A stretch of DNA of 45,413 bases, taken from Flavobacteriales bacterium. GTDB taxonomy: Bacteria; Bacteroidota; Bacteroidia; Flavobacteriales_D; Crocinitomicaceae. Both the position numbers and the translations under genes were made by a program. Location of the stretch: contig VEQH01000028.1 of NCBI GenBank assembly GCA_018883325.1, positions 1 through 45,413 on the forward strand, read 5' to 3'. Positions within the stretch are counted from its first letter, which is position 1, and the number at the start of each line of letters is the position of its first letter. This document shows positions 1 through 8,100 of the stretch, one piece after another. The notes under the pieces are model-generated. The model saw only the letters and a program-made list of their open reading frames with translations. It had not been told where the DNA came from and made no database searches.

Positions 1-63
1 AAATTATTTCATAAATTTGATGTGGAAAATCAAAATTCGGAGGAAGCAGCTTCTATTATTTAG
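1..63 (+). CDS. Possible C-terminal end of a truncated gene
   Basis: Frame 1 is open from the first base for 20 codons and stops at TAG (61-63), giving a tail ending NSEEAASII. The composition is plausible for a real protein end and the gene would converge on the minus-strand gene at 255-1595. The piece is too short to name, and a 60-base open frame can easily occur by chance. The remaining bases up to 198 show no recognisable feature. Confidence 0.3.
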   Translation, partial: KLFHKFDVENQNSEEAASII

Positions 64-198
64 GGCTGTTTCCAAAGAAAATTTAATCAAAATTGATTAA
101 GCTTTACACACTTTTTTGAACACTACCTTTAAGGTTAAAATATAGAAACTATTGGAAACAAAAAACGAAGAATCAATTCTTTAAATTTTGAATGAAAT

Positions 199-231
199 AA
201 AAAAGGCAGAAACCAATTAGTTCCTGCCTTT
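199..231 (-). terminator. Rho-independent terminator of the SprB-repeat protein gene
   Basis: Read on the minus strand, AAAGGCAG(GAAC) pairs with (GTTT)CTGCCTTT around a short loop and is followed by a run of T (A at 199-204 on the plus strand). It lies about 25 bases after the stop codon at 255. Confidence 0.75.
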
Positions 232-254
232 CCCGTTTGATAAGAGAGAGATAC

Positions 255-1595
255 TTATTTCACGAAATTGCAATACGAAGTTCCTTTCGGACTTGATATT
301 ACAAAAAGGTAATTGCCTTTTGATAAATTAGTTACATTTATTTTTGTTTCAATTGCTGAAAGATTTCCTATTGAAAGCACACGTCCGTTCAAATCGATTA
401 TTTCAAATGTTGAATTTTCAACAAGTCCAGAAATCGTCAATTCATCTTGAACTGGATTTGGGAATAATTGAAAATGAATGTTTTCATTTTCTGAAATTCC
501 AACTAATTGATAATTAATTTGCGAGTTAATTTGTAAAAATTTAGGATTGTCTTTTTGTCCACAAGTTAATTGAAGAATCACATCATAAACGCCAAAACCA
601 GCATTGAACTGATAATAAGCATTAATGTAAATTTGAGTTCCGTTGTTCAATCCAATTTGCCAAGTTACAAGTGTTGAATCAATGTAAGAAAGATAAGAGT
701 AAACACTTGCGCTCACGACATCATTGTAATCAAAAGAACAATCATCAATCCAATCGCTAATAGCAGTACCAAGCACCGATGAATCACTGAAAACAGTTCC
801 GGTAAAAATAATTGTGTCACCTACATTTGCGCCAGTATTGTTTCCAACAATTCCTGTTGCATTTGCTACACATCCTTGCGCATCAACAACTGAAACAGTA
901 TAAGTTCCCGGACATAAATTAGTTACGCTTGGTGAATTTGTTCCATTGTTTAAATTGTAGTTGTAAGGCGCGGTTCCGCCCGAAACATTTACTGTATAAG
1001 AACCATCACAAATTGTATTTGAAGTAGCATTATTAGTTAGCAATGTTGCTGTAAAACCATTGCAATTGGTAAGATTTGTTGAATCCTGAGTGATATTAAA
1101 ATAAAGGTAAGTTACACATCCTGAAGCATCAGTAACCGATGCATTATAATATCCTGAGCAAAGATTATTCATTGTTGAACTAGCCGTTTGATTTGAATTT
1201 GGCAATGAATAAGTGAAAGGTGCTGTTCCACCAACCACAGAAATGGTTGCAGTTCCATCACATGCAGACGGATTACTTGTATAAGTTGTTGTCGCTGAAG
1301 CTGAAAATCCAACACAAGGATTGTTACCAATAGTAAAAGTTTCTGTCATCGATCCATTCAGCGTTGTGTAGGTAACAATGTAAGTTCCTTGACATAAGTT
1401 GTAAATCGCATAACCACCAGTTTGAATTACTGATGTTCCGTTACTCCAATTTAAAACAGATGTAATCGTCGTAGAATCTTGAATTTGGGCATAACCATTA
1501 CAAGTATTTGAATTTCCTCCAAATCCTGTTGTGACGTATTGAGCGTTTGATAAACTTGTCGCCAACAAGAAAATTAGAGAAAGGATGTTTTTCAT
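255..1595 (-). CDS. Secreted SprB-repeat protein with T9SS sorting domain
   Basis: This 446-aa protein begins with a signal peptide (MKNILSLIFLLATSLSNAQ). The middle carries at least two and probably three SprB-like repeats, recognisable as GTAPFTYSL and GTAPYNYNL blocks, each followed by a Cys-containing NLC-GxY segment and a DAxGCV end. The last 75 residues form a T9SS type A sorting domain (LFPNPVQDEL, then IIDLNGRVL and GNYLFVI). SprB-type repeats are known from gliding adhesins and other cell-surface proteins, so a surface or extracellular adhesive role is inferred; no catalytic motif is visible. It appears monocistronic, with its own terminator downstream and 376 bases before the next gene upstream. 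No clear TAnnTTTG box was found in front of it. Confidence 0.8.
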   Translation of the reverse strand: MKNILSLIFLLATSLSNAQYVTTGFGGNSNTCNGYAQIQDSTTITSVLNWSNGTSVIQTGGYAIYNLCQGTYIVTYTTLNGSMTETFTIGNNPCVGFSASATTTYTSNPSACDGTATISVVGGTAPFTYSLPNSNQTASSTMNNLCSGYYNASVTDASGCVTYLYFNITQDSTNLTNCNGFTATLLTNNATSNTICDGSYTVNVSGGTAPYNYNLNNGTNSPSVTNLCPGTYTVSVVDAQGCVANATGIVGNNTGANVGDTIIFTGTVFSDSSVLGTAISDWIDDCSFDYNDVVSASVYSYLSYIDSTLVTWQIGLNNGTQIYINAYYQFNAGFGVYDVILQLTCGQKDNPKFLQINSQINYQLVGISENENIHFQLFPNPVQDELTISGLVENSTFEIIDLNGRVLSIGNLSAIETKINVTNLSKGNYLFVISSPKGTSYCNFVK

Positions 1596-1971
1596 AGATT
1601 TTTATTTTCCCTTCTCTGACGATTTTAATCAATTATTAGTTGCTCAAATAAAAATAAGACGGTTGCAAAACTCGCTACTTGTTGTTACTCTAAAAATTTA
1701 AAATCCTCATTTACTAGGGTAAAATCCGGGTTTAAATTTTTAGAAAGCCTAAATTATTGACTTTTGAAACGGTCTTAAAATCTGAATATTACAGAGGTAA
1801 CTCTCCTCATAACAGCGACGAACTCACCTCGAGTTTTAATCTAGTAATAAAACTTAACATTTTGTTTTACAGCAAGTTAATATGTTTACGAGGTCTTTTT
1901 CCTCCCTTGAGGTAGGCTAGGAGGGTGACCAACCTGTCATTCACTTTAAATTCTTCACTCTTCTCTTTTCA
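1596..1971. other. Intergenic stretch without recognised gene
   Basis: These 376 bases hold stop codons in all frames and no convincing coding frame. A short pair CCTCCC/GGAGGG near 1911-1934 could form a weak hairpin but is not followed by a T run in either direction. No exact TAnnTTTG box is seen for the gene at 255-1595. Confidence 0.5.
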
Positions 1972-3231
1972 CTAAAATTTCGTAACCTTCCTTTTCTCTT
2001 TGAAACTCCCATTCTCCACCTGCAAAAAATACTCCCCAGCAGCCAGTGCACTTATATCCAAAGGCAAACTCTCCGTGTTTTTGGGAACAGTAATTTTTCT
2101 TACTAAGCGACCACGCGCATCAATAACAAGCAATTGACTATCAGACGACAAACCAGAAAATTGAACAGTTAAGTTGCCGTTTGTTGGCGAAGGATACACC
2201 AACCATGAAAAGCTCGTGGGCGGTGGTGTGACCGTATCTTGTGGAATCGTAACAAAAACCGTAACGCTATCCAACAAATCAACAATACAAGGAACAGTTT
2301 CTGAAGTATCAATGAGCCCAAAATAATAGGTGGAGGTTACCTCAGGCGTGGCGATGGGATTGAGAATAGTTGTATCACTCAAACCTGCACTGGGCCACCA
2401 ACGATAGACCAAATCGTTCCAACAGCCCTCACAATTGGCTTGCAGTGAAACACTTTCTCCCAAAGTATCAATTTCTCCACCTTGACCTGCTGAGATTTCT
2501 GGGAGTTCGTACACACCGAAATCGTCGAAGTAGTAGTAGGGCCAACGTAAAGCTGGATTGACAACAACTGAATCAATTAATGCTGATATTCTAAAGTTTC
2601 CGATTGTCATAAAACGTTCTCCACCTTCTGCTGTAAAAATTTGATGAAAAGGAATCCAATTTTGAGTATCTGTTACAATAGCTAAATTTTCTATTTGGGG
2701 GGTCACTGGAATACGCTCCCAAAAACCTATTTGAAAAATAGTATCTTTTGAAAAATGAGCACCGACTGTGTTTGCTCCAATACCTGAAACTCCGCTTAAA
2801 TTTGAATACCAATTAACGCAGTATTTTTTTTGCTTTAATGAAACTAGTAACATTACTTCAAAATACTCTCTTGTTTCATTAGGATTATATGGATCAAATA
2901 AATTAATTCCAACAAAACCATTTCCCATTTTAGGGAATTGGTAATCTAAACCAGACCAAACAATAGGAATGTTTCCAGAACAAGTGTGGTAAAAATCTGT
3001 TGAACTTTTACCACATCCTGATGAAGGTATTGCATTTGGTTCATTTGGTTGAAACCATGGAATCGCCTTACATATAGCCTCTCCTCCAGCAAGAATTGGG
3101 TTAATATTAAAATAAGGGCAAGTATCATATATTTCAAATCCAAAGTTTGGCACTAAGTTAACTTGTGAATAGCATGAAAAGTTTAGAACAAAAGCTAGAA
3201 TAGTTAGATTTCGATTTAGTTTCGTTTTCAA
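1972..3231 (-). CDS. Secreted T9SS-sorted protein, duplicate copy A
   Basis: The 419-aa form starting at TTG 3231 is preferred because it begins with a clean signal peptide (MKTKLNRNLTILAFVLNF, ending CYSQ) and starts one base after the upstream stop. The longer ATG form (3270, 432 aa) would overlap the upstream gene by 38 bases and put 13 polar residues before the signal. The mature protein opens with NLVPNFGFEIYDTCP, a start common in Bacteroidota surface proteins. It then has a Cys-rich region, an ISAGxGGEIDTLGE beta-domain and a C-terminal sorting domain (LVYPSPTNGNLTV, IDARGRLVRK). It is a close paralogue of the gene at 3880-5151; the C-terminal halves are nearly identical and the N-terminal halves more diverged. 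Molecular function is unknown. Confidence 0.72.
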   Translation of the reverse strand: MKTKLNRNLTILAFVLNFSCYSQVNLVPNFGFEIYDTCPYFNINPILAGGEAICKAIPWFQPNEPNAIPSSGCGKSSTDFYHTCSGNIPIVWSGLDYQFPKMGNGFVGINLFDPYNPNETREYFEVMLLVSLKQKKYCVNWYSNLSGVSGIGANTVGAHFSKDTIFQIGFWERIPVTPQIENLAIVTDTQNWIPFHQIFTAEGGERFMTIGNFRISALIDSVVVNPALRWPYYYFDDFGVYELPEISAGQGGEIDTLGESVSLQANCEGCWNDLVYRWWPSAGLSDTTILNPIATPEVTSTYYFGLIDTSETVPCIVDLLDSVTVFVTIPQDTVTPPPTSFSWLVYPSPTNGNLTVQFSGLSSDSQLLVIDARGRLVRKITVPKNTESLPLDISALAAGEYFLQVENGSFKEKRKVTKF

Positions 3232-3232
3232 A

Positions 3233-3883
3233 TCAATTAACAACCAATTTTTTGATGAATGATTTTCCATTATTCAAGTTTAATTCAAATAAATAAATTC
3301 CTTTAGAATAGTGGCTAATGTCAATAGATCCTATTGTATTTTGACTATCTACCTTCCATTGTTTAATAAGTTTTCCAGAAACATCTAATATTCTCACTTT
3401 ACCTTTTTCATTTTCTAAAATGGGTAATTGATAATGAATAAATTTACTGCTTGGATTGGGATATAACTTTAACAAGTCATACAATATATTTGTTGAAATA
3501 TTCATAGATTTAGCTGAGTAGGTTTCCGTGTCGATTGTATCTATATTTAGCATTACACGAGCCATGTATACAGCGTTTCCAGCTACTCTTGGACTTTGAA
3601 AAGCTATTTCCTGCAAGGAAGAGCTATCAACTTTTGAAAGCCCGTATTTGTCTTTCATCCAGTTGTTTATGTAAATATCAAATACCTTTTTGTAATTTGA
3701 TTCAACATCTCCGTAGGCTTCAAAAGCAGCTAATTTTTGTTGAGCAGCTAAGGTGTCTTTTTGTGCCAACTCTTCTTCAAATTCGTAGATTTTGTAGGCA
3801 TTAGCGATATTAAACAATGAAATCGTGATTACCATTACTATTATAGATTTCAGTAAATTTAGGTAATTTGTTTTCCTTCTCAA
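3233..3883 (-). CDS. Truncated duplicate of the giant protein's C-terminus, with a new signal peptide
   Basis: From N28 on, all 189 residues align without gaps to the last 189 residues of the 1741-aa protein at 5148-10373; about 130 are identical by hand count. The shared part includes FEAYGDVE, PRVAGNAVYMARVML and a T9SS sorting domain (LKLYPNPSSKFIHYQLP). The first 27 residues are unrelated and read as a signal peptide (MRRKTNYLNLLKSIIVMVIT, ending IANA). The start is TTG 3883, giving a 4-base TTGA overlap with the upstream stop; an ATG at 3835 would lose the charged N-region. The protein is thus a sorting domain plus a helical linker carried to the surface without the catalytic or beta-helix parts. 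It may be functional or a decaying duplicate. Confidence 0.65.
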   Translation of the reverse strand: MRRKTNYLNLLKSIIVMVITISLFNIANAYKIYEFEEELAQKDTLAAQQKLAAFEAYGDVESNYKKVFDIYINNWMKDKYGLSKVDSSSLQEIAFQSPRVAGNAVYMARVMLNIDTIDTETYSAKSMNISTNILYDLLKLYPNPSSKFIHYQLPILENEKGKVRILDVSGKLIKQWKVDSQNTIGSIDISHYSKGIYLFELNLNNGKSFIKKLVVN

Positions 3884-5151
3884 AACTTCACAATTTTACG
3901 CCGTTGTTTCAAACTCGGATTTTCCAACTGCAAAAAATACTCGCCGCTTGCCAGAGCAGCAACATCTAAAGGCAAACTTTGTGTGTTTTTGGGAACGTTG
4001 ATTTTTCTTACTAAGCGACCGCGGGCATCAATAACAAGCAATTGACTATCAGACGACAAACCAGAAAATTGAACCGTTAAATTACCGTTTGTGGGTGAAG
4101 GATAGACCAACCACGAAAAACTTGTTGGCGGTGCCGTGACCGTATCTTGTGGAATCGTAACAAAAACCGTAACACTATCCAATAAATCTACGATGCAAGG
4201 AACGGTTTCTGAAGTATCAATGAGCCCAAAATAATAGGTGGTAGTTACCTCAGGCGTTGCGATGGGATTGAGTACAGTTGTATCACTCAAACCCGCACTT
4301 GGCCACCAACGATAGACCAAATCGTTCCAACAACCCTCACAATTGGCTTGTAAACTTACATTTTCGCCCAACGTATCAATTTCTCCACCAATGCCCGCCG
4401 ATATTTCTGGGAGTTCATAAACGCCGAAATCGTCGAAGTAGTAGTAGGACCATGTATTGTTAGGATAAAGTATCTGTGTTTCAATCATTGAATTTTCCCT
4501 AAAATTGCCTACAGTCATAAATTTTTCTCCTCCTTCTGCGGTAAATATTTGATGAAAGGGCACCCAATTTTGTGTGTCCATTACTATTGCTAAATTTTCA
4601 ACTTGAGGAATCACAGGAATCCTAGACCAATTATTGTATTGAAAGATTGTATCATTTGAAAAATAAACACCAGCTTTATTTGAACCAAATTTTGATGTTT
4701 TACTCAAATTAGAATTCCAAGCGACACAATACTTTTTATTACCTTTTAATACATTTAAAAGTTTTATTTCTAAATATTCTCTACCTTCTAGAGGGGGTGG
4801 TGGACCTCCTAAATTAATACCTGAAAAACCGTTTCCAATATGAGGATATTGAAAATCAGTATAAAGAATATATGGTATTTGTCCCGAGCATGTGTGAAAA
4901 AAATCACTTGAACTTCCACCACATCCAGATGACCACTCAGATTCATTAGGTTGGTAAGGTTGAAACCATGGAACTGCTTTACAAATCTGCTCTAAACCTA
5001 TTGCACTTGGATTTGGATGTTCTGGACAAGTACCATACTGTTCAAAGCCTGAATTAGGAACAAGATTTAATTGCGAAAAACTCCAAAACTCCATTACCAT
5101 TAATAAAATAAATAGTAATGGAGTTTTATAGTTTTTTATCTTGAATTTCAT
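3880..5151 (-). CDS. Secreted T9SS-sorted protein, duplicate copy B
   Basis: This 423-aa protein has a signal peptide (MKFKIKNYKTPLLFILLMVM, ending SFSQ), the NLVPNSGFEQYGTCP opening, a Gly/Pro stretch (GGPPPPLEGREY), the ISAGIGGEIDTLGE beta-domain and a T9SS type A sorting domain (LVYPSPTNGNLTV). It is the paralogue of the 1972-3231 gene. Its ATG overlaps the stop of the 1741-aa gene by 4 bases (ATGA), so it is probably translationally coupled to it. No enzymatic motif was recognised; an accessory or structural surface role is possible. Confidence 0.75.
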   Translation of the reverse strand: MKFKIKNYKTPLLFILLMVMEFWSFSQLNLVPNSGFEQYGTCPEHPNPSAIGLEQICKAVPWFQPYQPNESEWSSGCGGSSSDFFHTCSGQIPYILYTDFQYPHIGNGFSGINLGGPPPPLEGREYLEIKLLNVLKGNKKYCVAWNSNLSKTSKFGSNKAGVYFSNDTIFQYNNWSRIPVIPQVENLAIVMDTQNWVPFHQIFTAEGGEKFMTVGNFRENSMIETQILYPNNTWSYYYFDDFGVYELPEISAGIGGEIDTLGENVSLQANCEGCWNDLVYRWWPSAGLSDTTVLNPIATPEVTTTYYFGLIDTSETVPCIVDLLDSVTVFVTIPQDTVTAPPTSFSWLVYPSPTNGNLTVQFSGLSSDSQLLVIDARGRLVRKINVPKNTQSLPLDVAALASGEYFLQLENPSLKQRRKIVKF

Positions 5152-8100
5152 TCTACAACCAGTTTTTTAATAATTGATTTGCCATTGGTTAATTCCAATT
5201 CAAACATGTAGATACCATTAGAATATTGGCTTACATCAAGAGAACCAATCGAACAATTGAAATCTACTGTCCATTCAATTAATAGTTTACCTGAAATATC
5301 AATAATCCTTACTATTCCATTTTCACTTTCCTCTATCGGTAATTGATAATGAATAAATTCACTTCCTGGGTTGGGATACAATTTCAATTGTTCATTAACT
5401 TTAATTGCTTGAACATTTGTTGATTTTGCATAATATGTTTCTGTATCAGTTGTATCAATGGACAACATAACTCGAGCCATATAAACTGCATTTCCTGCTA
5501 CTCTTGGGCTTTGATCTGCAATTTCTCTTAAATAAGAACTATCTTGTGATTCTAACTCGTATTTTCCTTTCATCCAAGTATTTATATAAACCTCAAATAC
5601 TTTTTTGTAGTTTAGTTCTACATCTCCATAAGCTTCAAAAGCATCTAATTTTTGTTTTGCTATAATTGTATCATTCAAAGCCAATTCCATTTCTAATTCA
5701 TATATTTTGAATGCGTTTGTCAAATCCATACTATCTATAAACTCTTCATAAATATTACCATCCTCTGTATTCTGATCATAAGTATAAGGACTGATCTTTA
5801 AACTTTTATACAGTTCAATATCCAAGGTTTTCAATTCTTGTTCACTTAATAAACTATATTCTCCACTTTCTGTAATTGCTTGAACTAGCCCATTTGGAAT
5901 AAAACATGGAGGATTTGCACATCCTTCTTGGCAATTATATATAGGATTGCTTGATGTAGTGATTGGATAATCAACGGCGGTAGCTGGTGGGAAAAATTGC
6001 GTATTAGGATTAGGCATAAAAGGTAACGAAAGACTTCTTGTATGGAATTTAGGAGTTAAACCATTTCTAACAATACCAATTGACCCAGATGTTCCGAATG
6101 CCCATTGGTTATCTTGTGGAGATGTAGGGCTTCCTTGATCACCAATATATCCATTCATGTGTAAACCTACTGGATGAAATTTAATTTGGTTACATCTTAC
6201 CGTTGTAGGGAAATTGTTATTACCAATTATATATATCCCTGTTCCCATTTTAAGCGTAGTGTTGTCGATTATATTTGAATTAGCACTATTTTCACCCACA
6301 TATATTCCATACATTAATTGAGAATTACCCGCTGTTAGCTCGTTAAACCCTGATAATGAGCTACTAGTGTAATTTGTTCTTTGAATCGTATTTCCTTTTA
6401 CTAAAGTACCGTTACAATTTTCTAGTTTAATACCTATTGTTGTAGTAGTTGGAACTGTCGACGGAAAATATATCCCGGCAGCAGCGGCTCCAATACTTGT
6501 TAAAGTACTACGGTGATCGGTAATTTTTACATTATTATATTTTGTAATCCAAATTCCATTTTTAACATTTCTAATTGTGTTTTGTTTAATAGTGAAGTTA
6601 CTACCGTTTGTAGTTGATACATTTTGAGCAATTATTCCGTAATCTCCATTTTGGGTTGTGGAATTTATTAAGTTTCTTGAAATATCAATGGTTTGGGTTA
6701 CATTTTCCAAAAGTTGAATTGCAGCACCTAAATTATTTCCGACAAAAGCACTTGAATTAAAACTTCCAAAAGTGTTATTTGATATAATTAGCTGAGATGA
6801 AATACTTTTTAAATAATAAATACCTTTTTCAAAATTCGTAAATGTATTATTTTTAATATTGTTTATATTAGTTGATGAAGTTACTTCATTAATGAAAATA
6901 CATTTTGAAACTATTGGACTTCCAATTATTCCAGGTGAATTTATACTGTTAAAATCATTATAAAAAATACCGAAAGAGGAAGCTTTGTCTATTCTAATTC
7001 CAGATGTGCAATTTTCAAATTTATTTTGACCTGTTAATCCATTAGAAGTCCCAATAGTTGCTCCTGTTTTAGTACACCAAATAGGCCAACCTAAATTAGC
7101 ATTGCATAAGTTTGTATTTAAATAACAATTAGGTTGTTTGATGTTTTTGAAATTATTTTTATAAATATATAGATTCGTTATTCCTTCACTGAATATGCCA
7201 ACTTCTAAATTATTAAAAGAGTTAGAAATAGCATTAATCCCACCTATAGTCAAAGAGTTGACAAATTTTGCATAAACACCGTAATGACTTTTTTGACCAG
7301 GCATAGGGTTTTTTAAAGTTGATCCTGTTGTTACCGTTCCAGTAGCAGTGCAATCAAATGTTGTTCCTGTAACTGTTCCTAAATGAGAAGCGTTATAGGA
7401 ATCAACAAAAATTGAGACACTATTCTTGTTATAAACACAGTCATTTATTGTAAATCTGCCTCCATTAGAGGAAAACACTGCAAATTTTGCATCTTCAAAT
7501 CTTGAACTCAAAGCAATTAAAGTTGAACTATTATTTACGTAAATACCATCCCATAAATCATTACACGAAAAAAATGTACAATTATTCAAAGTAAGAGTTG
7601 AATTGTTTCCAATATTAATTTTTGAATTTGTATTCATTTTAAATATACAATTATTAAAAGTCATGCTATTATTTAAATTTATTTGTCCATTTACTTCGAT
7701 AACCAAATTATTGTTAACTAAGCCTATACTTGTGGAAGGTTGAGATGGGGATATGATAATATTTGTAGTTAAACAACAATAGTTATCTTCTACTATTATT
7801 TCAATTTGTTCAGTATCTATGCAACCACTAGAATTTGTTCCAGTTACAGAGTAAATAGTGTTTGAATTTGCTGTAACAACTAGAGGATTGTTAAAACTGT
7901 ATCCTTGATTCCAATTATAGTTTTGTGCTCCTGATGCAGTCAATATGATAACCTCTCCTACACATGATAAATTTCCTGTACTCGAGGTAATAGCTAAATT
8001 AATTGTTGAATTTACTACAGTAATATTTTTGGAAACTGGATATTGACAGCCTGTATTTGAAGTATATATGTAATTTATAGTATGATTACCAACACCCGCT

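Noticed and set aside
1911..1934. Terminator for the cargo operon
   Set aside because: The CCTCCC/GGAGGG stem is short, and on the minus strand it is followed by A rather than T.
3232..3270. ATG start of copy A cargo gene
   Set aside because: It overlaps the preceding gene by 38 bases, and TTG 3231 gives a clean signal peptide with normal spacing.
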